This document shows, in pieces, positions 12,501 to 22,644 of a stretch of 64,000 nucleotides of DNA. Below the pieces are notes generated by a model. That model ran no database searches. It had not been told where the DNA came from and worked only from the letters and a program-made list of their open reading frames with translations. The DNA is taken from NCBI RefSeq assembly GCF_035083965.1, contig NC_089723.1, positions 39,749,193-39,813,192 of the forward strand. The letters run 5' to 3'. Made by a program: the position numbers and the translations under genes. Source of the DNA: Branchiostoma lanceolatum (taxonomy: Eukaryota > Chordata > Leptocardii > Amphioxiformes > Branchiostomatidae). Numbering within the stretch: the stretch's first letter is position 1; each line of letters starts with the position of its first letter.

Positions 12501-15500
12501 ATTTCATCCTCCTCAATATGACATTCAAGGTAAGAAGGGAGAGATTTCATCCTCCTCAATGACATTCAAGAGAAGGAAGGGAGAGATTTCATCCTCCTCA
12601 ATATGACATTCAAGGTAAGAAGGGAGAGATTTCATCATCCTCAATATGACATTCAAGGTAAGAAGGGAGAGATTTTATCCTCCTCAATATGACATTCAAG
12701 GTAAGAAGGGAGAGATTTCAGCCTCCTCAATATGACATTCAAGGTAAGAAGGGAGAGATTTCATCCTCCTCAACATGACATTCAAGGTAAGGAAGGGAGA
12801 GATTTCATCCTCCTCAATATGACATTCAAGGTAAGAAGGGAGAGATTTCATCCTCCTCAATATGACATTCAAGGTAAGAAGGGAGAGATTTCATCCTCCT
12901 CAACATGACATTCAAGGTAAGGAAGGGAGAGATTTCATCCTCCTCAATATGACATTCAAGGTAAGAAGGGAGAGATTTCATCCTCCTCAATATGACATTC
13001 AAGGTAAGAAGGGAGAGATTTCAGCCTCCTCAATATGACATTCAAGGTAAGAAGGGAGAGATTTCATCCTCCTCAATATGACATTCAAGGTAAGAAGGGA
13101 GAGATTTCATCCTCCTCAATATGACATTCAAGGTAAGAAGGGAGAGATTTCATCCTCCTCAACATGACATTCAAGGTAAGGAAGGGAGAGATTTCATCCT
13201 CCTCAATATGACATTCAAGGTAAGAAGGGAGAGATTTCATCCTCCTCAATATGACATTCAAGGTAAGGAAGGGAGAGATTTCATCCTCCTCAACATGACA
13301 TTCAAGGTAAGAAGGGAGAGATTTCATCATCCTCAATATGACATTCAAGGTAAGAAGGGAGAGATTTCATCCTCCTCAATATGACATTCAAGGTAAGGAA
13401 GGGAGAGATTTCATCCTCCTCAATATGACATTCAAGGTAAGAAGGGAGAGATTTCATCCTCCTCAATATGACATTCAAGGTAAGAAGGGAGAGATTTCAT
13501 CCTCCTCAATATGACATTCAAGGTAAGAAGGGAGAGATTTCATCCTCCTCAATATGACATTCAAGGTAAGAAGGGAGAGATTTCATCCTCCTCAATATGA
13601 CATTCAAGGTAAGAAGGGAGAGATTTCAGCCTCCTCAATATGACATTCAAGGTAAGAAGGGAGAGATTTCATCCTCCTCAATATGACATTCAAGGTAAGA
13701 AGGGAGAGATTTCATCCTCCTCAATATGACATTCAAGGTAAGAAGGGAGAGATTTCATCCTCCTCAACATGACATTCAAGGTAAGGAAGGGAGAGATTTC
13801 ATCCTCCTCAATATGACATTCAAGGTAAGGAAGGGAGAGATTTCAGCCTCCTCAATATGACATTCAAGGTAAGAAGGGAGAGATTTCATCCTCCTCAATA
13901 TGACATTCAAGGTAAGAAGGGAGAGATTTCATCCTCCTCAATATGACATTCAAGGTAAGAAGGGAGAGATTTCATCCTCCTCAATATGACATTCAAGGTA
14001 AGAAGGGAGAGATTTCATCCTCCTCAACATGACATTCAAGGTAAGAAGGGAGACATTTCATCCTCCTCAATATGACATTCAAGGTAAGAAGGGAGAGATT
14101 TCATCCTCCTCAATATGACATTCAAGGTAAGGAAGGGAGAGATTTCATCCTCCTCAATATGACATTCAAGGTAAGAAGGGAGAGATTTCATCCTCCTCAA
14201 TATGACATTCATATTCATCGGATTTAAAAACTTAATGGAGAAAGAAAACAATTGAACGATCCCTTAGCCCACCTCTGCCAAAACGTAGACATGTAAGCCA
14301 TGAAGGCGTGAACTGTTTCATCCGGTTGGTACATGTAGAATGTATGTCACAGTGTTTTATCCAGCCATGATGTTTTGGTGACCGTCTGTCACCTTCTTTG
14401 AAAATGTAATTTAGAGCTGAATAGACTTGTCAGCTGATGGATTGACAAGGGCATTATGACATCTTATGATCTTCGTCATCAACTTTTGTCTATTTTTTCT
14501 ACAGGAGAACTTTCCGTTTGACCCGCCTTTTGTAAGGATTATTGCTCCAATCATAAATGGAGGGTGAGTGTCAAATCTGTAATACTTATTTAAAGTTGAA
14601 CTCAGTCGTTTCTATCATCTTTGCTCCATTTACCAGACCCTGCGTGTACTGCAGTTCTGTTAAATCTTGAAACTCTTGCGGTGGTTTTAACTTTTGTTGT
14701 TACATCTCCACCACGAATTCATAACACCACAAATATGCTGTCTAATGTATTACTGCTGTACCACAGAATAGTTTCAACTGCCAATCTGGATTACAGAGAA
14801 AAGTTCCTTTCCCCTCCTACAGCGAAATAAAACCACTGTGAATTAAAGTAAAGGAATTTAGCGTTTGCAGTATGGAAACAATGTTTTCTTGGGACTCATA
14901 ATACCCTGTGTATGTGTGCAGGTATGTCCTTGGAGGTGGGGCCATCTGCATGGAACTGCTTACAAAACAGGTGAGTGAAATAAAACATTTATCACACTGG
15001 CAGTGTGCATGTGGCCAGTGCAGCCAAGCAGGCCCCTAAAGTTAAATCTCGAAAACTGAACTACATTTACACTTGAACTGCACTGTGCCTGAACTTGAAT
15101 TTAATTTGTACCTGAATTTGTGCCATGTCTTGATTGCTCGTTGTCCCCAAAGGGTTATGAATAAATCTAATTTTTACCTTTGCCAAGCAGGTTATGCTCT
15201 TGCTGCCATTTTGTTTGTCTGTCTGTCTGTTGCCAGCATAACTCAGGAAGCTGTTGATGGATCCTTATGATATTTGGTAGGTCGGTTGGGGTCGGGATAA
15301 CGAAGGTCAAGTTTGATGATGGACCTCCTGGTGGCTTTCTACAGTACTGCAGCAGAACTTCTGGTTTTGATATCTTTGTTCCTTTCCTGTTTTCCAGGGC
15401 TGTAGCAGTGCGTACACAATAGAGGCAATCATCATGGTTAACTTAGATGATGGGCCTAGTGGCTTTCTATGGTACTGCAGCAGATCGTCTGGTTCTGATA

Positions 15501-18500
15501 TCTTTGTTCCTTTCCTGTTTTCCAGGGCTGTAGCAGTGCTTACACAATAGAGGCAGTCATCATGGTCAACTTAGATAATAGGCCTACTGGCTTTCTATGG
15601 TACTGCAGCAGAACATCCGGTTTTGATATCTTTGTTCCTTTCCTGTATTCCAGGGCTGGAGCAGTGCTTACACAATAGAGGCAGTCATCATGGTCAACTT
15701 AGATAATAGGCCTAGTGGCTTTCTATGGTACTGCAGCAGAACTTCTGGTTTTGATATCTTTGTTCCTTTCCTGTTTTCCAGGGCTGTAGCGGTGCTTACA
15801 CAATAGAGGCAGTCATCATGGTTTACTTAGATAATGGGCCTAGTGGCTTTCTATGGTACTGCAGCAGAACATCTGGTTTTGATATCTTTGTTCCTTTCCT
15901 GTTTTCCAGGGCTGGAGTAGTGCTTACACAATAGAGGCAGTCATCATGGTCAACTTAGATAATGGGCCTAGTGGCTTTCTATGGTACTGCAGCAGAACAT
16001 CCGGTTTTGATATCTTTGTTCCTTTCCTGTTTTCCAGGGCTGTAGCGGTGCTTACACAATAGAGGCAGTCATCATGGTTTACTTAGATAATGGGCCTAGT
16101 GGCTTTCTATGGTACTGCAGCAGAACTTCTGGTTTTGATATCTTTGTTCCTTTCCTGTATTCCAGGGCTGGAGTAGTGCTTACACAATAGAGGCAGTCAT
16201 CATGGTCAGCTTAGATAATGGGCCTAGTGGCTTTCTATGGTACTGCAGCAGAACGTCTGGTTTTGATATCTTTGTTCCTTTCCTTGTGTTTCAGGGCTGT
16301 AGCAGTGCTTACACAATAGAGGCGGTCATTATGGTCAACTTAGAAAATGGGCCTAGTGGCTTTCTATGGTACTGCAGCAGAACGTCTGGTTTTGATCCAT
16401 TTTTTCTTTTCCTTGTGTTTCAGGGCTGTAGCAGTGCTTACACAATAGAGGCAGTCATCATGGTCAACTTAGATAATGGGCCTAGTGGCTTTCTATGGTA
16501 CTGCAGCAGAACGTCTGGTTCTGATATCTTTGTTCCTTTCCTGTTTTCCAGGGCTGGAGTAGCGCTTACACAATAGAGGCAGTCATCATGGTCAACTTAG
16601 ATAATGGGCCTAGTGGCTTTCTATGGTACTGCAGCAGAACGTCTGGTTTTCATATCTTTGTTCCTCTCCTGTATTCCAGGGCTGGAGCAGTGCTTACACA
16701 ATAGAGGCAGTCATCATGGTCAACTTAGATAATGGGCCTAGTGGCTTTCTATGGTACTGCAGCAGAACGTCTGGTTTTGATATCTTTGTTTCTTTCCTGT
16801 TTTCCAGGGCTGGAGTAGCACTTACACAATAGAGGCAGTCATCATGGTCAACTTAGATAATGGGCCTAGTGGCTTTCTATGGTACTGCAGCAGAACGTCT
16901 GGTTTTGATATCTTTGTTTCTTTCCTGTTTTCCAGGGCTGGAGTAGTGCTTACACAATAGAGGCAGTCATCATGCAGATCTCAGCCACACTCGTCAAGGG
17001 GAAAGCTAGGATAAACTTTAACGCCAACAAGACGCCGGCTGTTCGGAACCCACACGTATGTGCCTCCAGATTTATACTATTCTGATTTGGTGTGATTTTA
17101 ATTTGATTTGATTTTAATTGCCACAATCAGGGCTCGAAATACTGGGTGCATGTGCACCCAGTGCACCCAATTTTGGAGCTGTGCACCTAATTTTTTTACT
17201 GTGGGTGCACTGGTGCACCCAAATATTTTCGTACGGTTTAATGTGTAAGGTATCACTGCACACTAGTAGACAGCATATTCTTGACATCTAAGTGTAAGAA
17301 AATAATAAAATCTTTGTTGTAGTACTTGTTTAAGATTTTGATGTTAGAATTTGAGTTAATTTCGATTTTGAAAGCTTCAAAACTTTGAAAGCTTCAAAAC
17401 TTCGTGCCGAGATCGCGTGCCAAACGCGCATGAAGAGGAACAGTAAGGTTTGTCAATAGGTTTTACTTACGATAGTTACATTCTACTTTATTTTATGTGG
17501 TGCACCCAAAACTTTTTTGATGCACCCAATTTTTTAGGTTGGGTGCACCAGTGCACCTATTCCCAAAACTGAATTTCGAGCCCTGCACAATACAAGTGGA
17601 GTCCAGGCAGCGATTACTTGTATTGTTCACCACACATAAGATATCACAAAGCAAATCAGTGGCCAATCAATGCATCATATTAGCTGCCAAGTCTCAACTT
17701 AGATATGTAGTCTGGTCATATATCAAGGTCAAGGCCCCTGAGACAAAACAAAACACGTCTGGATATGTATTAAGCATGGTGTAGACAAGAACTGTTAACA
17801 AGTTAGGGGCCTTCACCTTTGACATGTTACCTACATACATTTTGTGCAGTTGGAACCCTGGACCTCCTTGTTCCATTGCCATACTGGTACCAATTGTGTT
17901 CTTGTTCTATCATCTCCACAGAACCAATATAGCCTTGCCCGGGCCCAGCAATCTTTCAAGTCACTAGTGCAGATACATGAAAAAAATGGTAAGTCTTTCA
18001 CACATTTCTAGAGTTTAGGTTACTGAGTCTTCAACTCACTGTACTGTTTGTCCCAAAACATGTATGATCTTTTAAGTAATCCTTCAAGGGAGTGCCGTTT
18101 TGGGCCTGTCTGTCTGTGTGTCTGTCTGTGTGTGTGTGTTTTTGCAATTCCCAAGATACACAATATACAGCATTACCATACATGCTCAGTGCTCCTAGTT
18201 TTGTCTGTTGCACCAGAAGGATTGCAAAGCAGTATGGGTAAGGAGATGAAGTGTGCCATCGCTGATTACCTTGTTATGGTTGCAGACCACAGTATTTCGC
18301 CTATGGCGGTGTACATTGTTAGGGATCCCAAAGTGAGAAGCTTCGACGCTTGAAAATTCATAGAATGGTGCACAATTAGGGTGCCAGATTTTAATATGTT
18401 TGACTTCAAGGTTCAATCTACAACATATGTGAAAATGAGTTTAAATTTGCTGGCTCATTCTCTTTTAAATGTCACTTTGAAATGACCCCCAGCGGAGGTC

Positions 18501-19023
18501 ACTGTACTGCAGGCGACTTACAGTAGTCGGGCGGTAACAAGATTCAAGCGCGAATCCAACCCAACCGAACAAACATCGTAATCCAACTCGTTCACACCCC
18601 TACCATTCACCACAGTTTTAGCCTTGCTAACATACACTGAAGAAAAACTATGGCCTTTTCAAGCAAATTGTGACGCACTACTTCATACCCGACCTACTAT
18701 TGGGGACGGGGGTCGCCCATTAATACTGTGTTCTGCGGCCTTATGTTTGTCTGTTCTCTGAGGGTTGGGAAGGTCCCACTATGGGTAAGGGGGCAAAGCC
18801 TGCCATCTCTGATCGTCATGTTACCTTCGTAACCTCCTAAGTATTATGGGTAAGGGGGTGAAGTCTGCCATCTCTGATCACCATGTTACCTTCGTAACTA
18901 CAGGTTGGTTCACAGTATCACACCTCCTAAGTATTATGGGTAAGGGGGCGAAGCCTGCCATCTCTGATCGCCATGTTGTTTGTTACTACAGGTTGGTTCA
19001 CGCCGCCCAAGGAGGACGGGTAG
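2030..19023 (+). CDS. UBE2Q: Ubiquitin-conjugating enzyme E2 Q-type, 13 exons, complete (376 aa)
   Basis: Exons: 2030-2191, 6183-6287, 7154-7255, 7500-7556, 8507-8647, 9178-9262, 9732-9792, 10291-10381, 14505-14563, 14922-14970, 16936-17055, 17922-17988, 18992-19023. All have AG/GT borders and consistent phase. They sum to 1131 nt, giving 376 aa; vertebrate UBE2Q2 is about 375. An N-terminal RWD-like region (exons 1-3) is followed by an acidic linker (exons 4-5, SESEDD and KKKEEDED) and a UBC core from about residue 190. Family blocks seen: [75 protein letters not shown], and the C-terminal [11 protein letters not shown]. The catalytic Cys is Cys297 in [10 protein letters not shown]. It charges and transfers ubiquitin in cytosol/nucleus. 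Introns carry large exon-edge repeat arrays. The intron count equals what phase demands; isoforms using duplicated splice sites are possible. Confidence 0.95.
3775..4125 (+). mobile_element. Truncated hAT-like MITE
   Basis: It starts CAGGGGCTTGAAATACTGG and contains GTGCACCCAATTTTTTTT blocks shared with the complete element at 17128-17585. The right terminus is missing. It lies in UBE2Q intron 1. Confidence 0.55.
4215..4418. repeat. AT-rich minisatellite, about 25-bp unit
   Basis: About eight copies of a unit built on GCACATGTAATGTTATACTG separated by TATA runs, in UBE2Q intron 1. Open frames here on both strands are repeat artefacts. Confidence 0.9.
6095..6145 (+). repeat. Dispersed repeat tail (TTGCAATTAGCC family)
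   Basis: CTTGCAATTAGCCTACGGGC followed by a TTGCAATAAA-type end. Related copies lie near 34470-34520, 41208-41240 and 61700-61745. It is probably the 3' end of a retroposon family, about 40 bp before UBE2Q exon 2. Confidence 0.5.
6357..6846 (+). repeat. Two decayed copies of UBE2Q exon 2 with donor flank
   Basis: At 6357-6430, GAGAACCTGTCCAATGGC and CTCAGGAGCCTGGTGAG resemble the 3' part of exon 2 and its GTGAGT donor, followed by flank similar to the real intron start. A second copy at 6768-6846 keeps CCTGTCCAATGTCTCAGTAG and CTCAAACCTG but has lost the GT donor (CTGATGAC). Both follow the genuine exon (6183-6287) in direct orientation. Confidence 0.7.
7085..7145 (+). repeat. Intronic repeat (GCAGTATGGGTAAGG family) before exon 3
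   Basis: GCAGTATGGGTAAGGGGGTG followed by a GCCRTSTCTGA-like block, ending a few bases before the exon 3 acceptor at 7152-7153. Relatives lie at 18225-18290 and 18779-18990 in the last intron, again close to exon 13's acceptor. Confidence 0.65.
8019..8500 (+). repeat. 18-bp minisatellite reaching the exon 5 acceptor
   Basis: About 20 copies of an 18-bp unit (TCTTCTGTCTTACCCATG, with G/A variants), decaying rightward into TCTTGCCGATGTCTTAG, which is the 3' splice site of UBE2Q exon 5. The pyrimidine-rich unit therefore provides the polypyrimidine tract. Since 18 is a multiple of three, all frames stay open, and the long MSSVLP-type frames are artefacts. Confidence 0.95.
8674..8775 (+). repeat. 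Dispersed repeat family copy
   Basis: Shares blocks such as GGGATGGACAGAAATTT and a CTGTCC...TCTGAACTT block with 37428-37636 and 46769-46920. Family unknown. It lies in UBE2Q intron 5. Confidence 0.5.
9356..9443 (+). repeat. Near-identical partial duplicate of UBE2Q exon 6 with donor
   Basis: The last about 60 nt of exon 6 (from TCATGAAGGAGCTCCGAAA onward), the GTCAGG donor and about 35 nt of intron recur 154 bp downstream with very few substitutions. An acceptor-like TTACAG|ACAGCC precedes it. It would encode [16 protein letters not shown] again. It is flanked by GT microsatellite on both sides. Confidence 0.9.
9443..9622 (+). repeat. (GT)n microsatellite
   Basis: Imperfect GT/TG tract in UBE2Q intron 6, with a smaller tract at 9300-9355. 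Cys/Val-rich and His/Thr-rich open frames over it are artefacts. Confidence 0.95.
10343..14213 (+). repeat. About 90-copy tandem array of exon 8's 3' end plus its 5' splice site
   Basis: The unit is 43 bp (44 bp when the donor reads GTAAGGAA). It consists of the last about 39 nt of exon 8 (GAAGGGAGAGATTTCATC... to GACATTCAAG) followed by GTAAG. The first unit is exon 8 itself, ending at 10381. Nearly every copy keeps AAG|GTAAG; a few variants read CAAGATAAGG or CAAGAGAAGG and lose GT. Variant order repeats: the TTTATCCGCCTC variant recurs near 10700, 11601 and 12419, so blocks of about 19-21 units were themselves duplicated. The array ends abruptly at ATTCATATTCATCGG, 290 bp before exon 9. 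Confidence 0.97.
15312..16935 (+). repeat. 12-copy tandem array of exon 11's acceptor and first 39 nt
   Basis: The unit is 128 bp (two spacings are 129). Acceptor-exon junctions begin at 15398, 15526, 15654, 15782, 15910, 16038, 16166, 16295, 16424, 16552, 16680 and 16808; the genuine exon begins at 16936. Each copy has CCTTTCCTGTTTTCCAG or a close variant, then 39 nt coding [13 protein letters not shown] or [13 protein letters not shown], then ATG|GTCAAC, a weak donor-like junction into duplicated intron sequence. The unduplicated intron precursor (GTCAAGTTTGATGATGGACC) is visible at 15305-15360. Confidence 0.96.
17128..17585. mobile_element. hAT-type MITE with intact ends
   Basis: Termini are CAGGGCTCGAAAT and ATTTCGAGCCCTG, a perfect 13-bp inverted pair, flanked by the direct repeat CACAAT (17122-17127 and 17586-17591). 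The interior is rich in GTGCACCCA blocks in both orientations. No transposase frame is present, so it is non-autonomous. It lies in UBE2Q intron 11. Confidence 0.85.
17702..17875. repeat. Relic of a GGGGCCTTCACC palindromic MITE family
   Basis: AGGGGCCTTCACCTTTGACA, GTTACC and GTGCAGTTGGAAC blocks match arms of the element at 20948-21178. A related fragment lies at 34694-34760. Confidence 0.5.
18779..18990 (+). repeat. Tandem copies upstream of exon 13, including a duplicated exon 13 acceptor
   Basis: Three copies (from 18779, 18845 and 18935) of TATGGGTAAGGGGGCGAAG followed by a GCCATCTCTGATC block. At 18900-18915, CTACAG|GTTGGTTCAC repeats the genuine exon 13 junction (18985-19001) 90 bp upstream, but then reads into non-coding sequence. 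Confidence 0.8.
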
Positions 19024-20900
19024 CCCCACTATGCAACGTGCCCCCATGTGTACAGAACTGTCTCCCGCCTTCTCCACTCCACTGCTACTCCGGAGAAAAA
19101 CCTTCTCCAATCTGCTCCGGAGGAGAACCTTCTCCACTCTAGGCACTGCTACTGGGACCTCGCAGGAGACAATTCCAGGGAATTTTCCTACAGGAAGACT
19201 CTTCGTCAAAAACTCCTAACGACAGACAGTGAAGAACTTCCCAACTCTGAAGAAATCATGTACTCTGATTTTAGGGCAAGTGAGAAACACATGTAGATGT
19301 TTGGACACTCCTTTTCCTATGGCTTAGTTTGGATGTGTTGTGATGTCAGCCACAGTTTCTCTAACTACAGGGGGGGGGGTGGTTGCTGACATTCCTGTGT
19401 CATGTATCGCTCGTACTGCAGCTTTCAAATGGTCCATAACTCTAACTTGGGATGGATTTAAGCTGATAAGAAGTTAGAGTTTTGCTGTTATTTTGTATTT
19501 TTAATATCTGATGAGCGTGCTCCATTAGCATCTCTGATCTCTTGGGAAAGTCCAGGTACAAAAATGTAATTAACAGGTTTTTCTACAACAAATTGAGCAG
19601 GGCATAGCAATGACTTCTGCTTGCTGTGGTACAAAATATATGTACTTGTGGTCTACAGTTAAGAGACTACGCTCACTGTTCATGGTGTGCCAATGCTTGT
19701 CTAAGTACATTTGTATGTTTGTTTGTTTGTTTGTTTATTTTGAAACACCTGGGTAGCCTATTCAGTGCCAATACACTGGTTTTCGATAGGGCCCAGTTGT
19801 GCTACTACTGGCCCAGTTCTGCTACAGTATGTGCTACTGAATCCTGCACATACATCCAGGCTCATCACAAACAACCGACAGAAGATGGGCAAGCACATTC
19901 TTTAGATTTCACAATAAGGTTGACAAGGCTTCAAGGGTCAGGGCTTTTTAAAGCACCAGATTTCAACCTTACATTGAGATTAGACGGAGGTACTGAACAT
20001 TAATGCAGTTATTCAAGTCCCCTTCAGCAGAATTTAACTGTGTAATCCTGTGGTGTAGTGGTTTCTATGTGCCCTTAGTTAGGTCACATGTCCCTTCTCA
20101 TAGGTGTCATTTCCAGAGCGTTGAGTGCCTTTGTGACTTCAGTTCTTAACGATATCCCTTCCCTGTGTGTGTAAGGCCATTCCAATTCATTTACTCGGTT
20201 CTTGGACATTCTATGATAAAGATGGAAACAGAAGGCTGTGACTGTGAGAAAAAGTTGCATCTTTCTAAGTGTATATTTACTCCCTGAAACTGTGTGTACC
20301 AAGGTACTCTGTGAGCCGTCAGCCATTTTCAATTTAGCTTTATTTTTTAGAATGCAAGAACCAGGAAATAAAATTGTCTTGGCCTTACCAGTAACTTTAA
20401 GGTGTTTCCCAGTGATGTATAGATGTGATTTGAGAGTGTTACTTTATACAGGGAACTTGTAGACTTATCCTGGTGTCAATAATAGCTAATGGGGATATTT
20501 GTAAAGGGAGTTGTCCTGTACATGTGCTGTTGGAAGGACTCAGGCTTGCTATGGATGCTTCGCACATGATGTAAGCCTTCATGTAGAGGTATAACTGCAA
20601 AAGCTCCAATGTAGATAAAATCTTGATACGAAACCCAACATTACCATCTTTCTACTGCATGTATATCCGGCCATATTATCCACTGAAAAGGTGAACAACA
20701 TTTGGTCTCAAGCTGGAGTATTTGTTCCACTGTTAGGAATGCATACAAGTTACACCTAGAGTACTATATGAGTATATGATCTCTGGAAGTAGGCTTCGTG
20801 ATAACATCTGATCGGTGAGGTGCATTTCTTGTTCAGGTTGGTTTGCGAAGCTCAGGAATCTGAAAGTCAAGTGCGTTGCCTACCAGCCGACTGCCCGGCT
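19024..20900 (+). other. UBE2Q 3' flank / probable 3'UTR
   Basis: No coding exon is seen. A polyadenylation hexamer AATAAA is present near 20367, giving a plausible 3'UTR of about 1.35 kb, but a longer UTR cannot be excluded. Short open frames here lack protein-like features. Confidence 0.4.
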
Positions 20901-20947
20901 AACCAAACAAATCTTCTGATTAGGGCCGCTTTGATTTGGAAATGTCT

Positions 20948-21178
20948 CCACCAATAAGCCTGTTCAATGTTCCAACTGCACATGCACAGCGTGATGCATT
21001 GTGGGTAACATGTCAAAGGTGAAGGCCCCCTGAACAGGTCTTGTCTCGACCAATGCTTAATCCCGTGTATAGAAGTGTTTCTTTAATGTCTCAGGGGCCT
21101 TCACTTTTTACGTACATGTATTACCCACAATAAGCCTCCTTCATGTGCAGTTGGAACTATTAACAGGCTTATTGTTAT
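20948..21178. mobile_element. Palindromic MITE (AATAAGCCTGTT ends)
   Basis: Long imperfect inverted arms of about 85 bp: AATAAGCCTGTTCAATGTTC and GTGGGTAACATGTCAAAGGT on the left pair with GTACATGTATTACCCAC and ATTAACAGGCTTATT on the right. There is no coding capacity. Confidence 0.8.
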
Positions 21179-21557
21179 GGACTTATTATATGCAACAAGA
21201 ATGTATAATTGTTCAGCATTATTCTGTTGTGATGAAAGTGATTAGGTGGTATGTCTGCTTCTTGGGCAACTTCAGTCTACTTCTAAAATGATCACAATGC
21301 ATCAGACATGATCACAATGCAACATCGCTGTAGCGTCAGAACGAAACCAGCCAAATCTGTAGAACAAGAAGAGTTGCAAAGTGTTGACAAATTTGGGATG
21401 TTTGTCAGATTGAGTGGTTTACCTGGCAGGTTTGATAATGTCAGATAAGGTCATGAAAATTACAAACAAGGACAGTAAGTGTCTGTCTTGTGTCTGTGTC
21501 GTTATAGTGGATGAGCCACTGCCTCTTGTCCTGCCCCCCCTCTAGGCTTTTCTACCA

Positions 21558-21846
21558 CCCTTGCCATACTGTTGTCTAATGTAGCATTAATGCCGCACTA
21601 CGCGCTCCTTAGCGGGGCACATTGGGCATTCATGCTGGATTCCCTCTGCTCCCTTTGGAACAGAGCATTAATGCCAGCATGCACCACTGTCCATTAATCA
21701 TCATTTATCACCCAATCATTAAGGGACTGGATTTTGGACAGCCATAATTACCATGAAATTACCATGGCAGTGTACACTAACCGAGCATTAGTGCTGCATT
21801 TGTATTTCTGGCATTAATGCTACATTAGACAACAGTTTGGCAAGGG
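21558..21846. mobile_element. MITE with about 37-bp terminal inverted repeats
   Basis: Left end CCCTTGCCATACTGTTGTCT and right end AGACAACAGTTTGGCAAGGG are inverted, and similarity continues through TAATGTAGCATTAATGCC. The 215-bp interior has no coding potential. Confidence 0.85.
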
Positions 21847-22239
21847 CAGTCGACATGAGCTTTTCTAACCGTGGTGGACGTGCCAAACCTGATTGTGTAG
21901 AGCTCTTTGAGCAGTGACCTGTAGTGTGAGATCATGACTGTACATGTTCGATCAGAATCGCACAGGAAATGTGCTGGTCGTCTGAGCCTTTTTTCTATGG
22001 AAGCTGACAGAACTTAGTAACCACCTTTGACACTGAAGCTACAGACTGTTGAATTTATTTGCAAAAATCAGGAGTAAGCTGTTGTATCGCACTCAAGCCT
22101 GGTGAAAACAAATACTTGTTGTTTCTGTTGAATTGGATTTATGTTGAAGACTTTGTTCTCTGTAACTTTACAAGATACCAATGGCTAGTGTCTTCATAGA
22201 CTTGAGCTTTTCATGGACATTTGATAATAATACATTCTG

Positions 22240-22640
22240 CAATTCGTTAACCAAGAAATTAAATTGGTGTGGCCTTAGCGGTGACTAGTAAGTCTTGGCT
22301 CCAATGATTCTCACTAACTGCAAGAAACCCAGCATTGAGTTACTGTTTTGGGGGGCGTTGCTTTGTAACTTTAATGTTAACAAGAATTCTGTCATCTTAG
22401 GCCACAACAATTTCTTTTCTTGGTTTGCAGAGTGACATTTCAACCAAAAAGTAAACAAGACTTCACAATGAACATGGCCAGAGGAAAACTTGATTCTGAC
22501 TGTTTTTACTGACTGAAATGTTGGCCTTCATTCAATGACAGTTTGACTCTTTTTTTTCCATTTCAGAAATTTTTGTATATTCCAGTTCTTTTTATATTCA
22601 AGAAGCAACATATTGAATTGGTGCTGCCTTAGTTACTCTG
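22240..22640. mobile_element. Relics of the GGCCACACCAATT MITE family
   Basis: TTAACCAAGAAATTAAATTG followed by GTGTGGCC at 22247-22275, and an inverted GGCCACAACAATTTC block near 22400, match the arms of the perfect palindrome at 49205-49396. They are decayed and overlap one another. Confidence 0.6.
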
Positions 22641-22644
22641 AAAA

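Noticed and set aside
13085..13384. In-frame exon made of alternating 43- and 44-bp units
   Set aside because: A 43+44 pair is 87 nt and keeps frame, giving an 87-residue open frame, but it is local and there is no acceptor; most of the array frameshifts into stops.
10343..14213. CRISPR-like regular repeat array
   Set aside because: Units are contiguous with no unique spacers, and each derives from the adjacent exon end; the genome is eukaryotic.
16202..16832. Separate protein-coding gene from the 128-bp array frames
   Set aside because: The frames are runs of duplicated acceptor-exon-intron units of UBE2Q exon 11 and break where spacing is 128.
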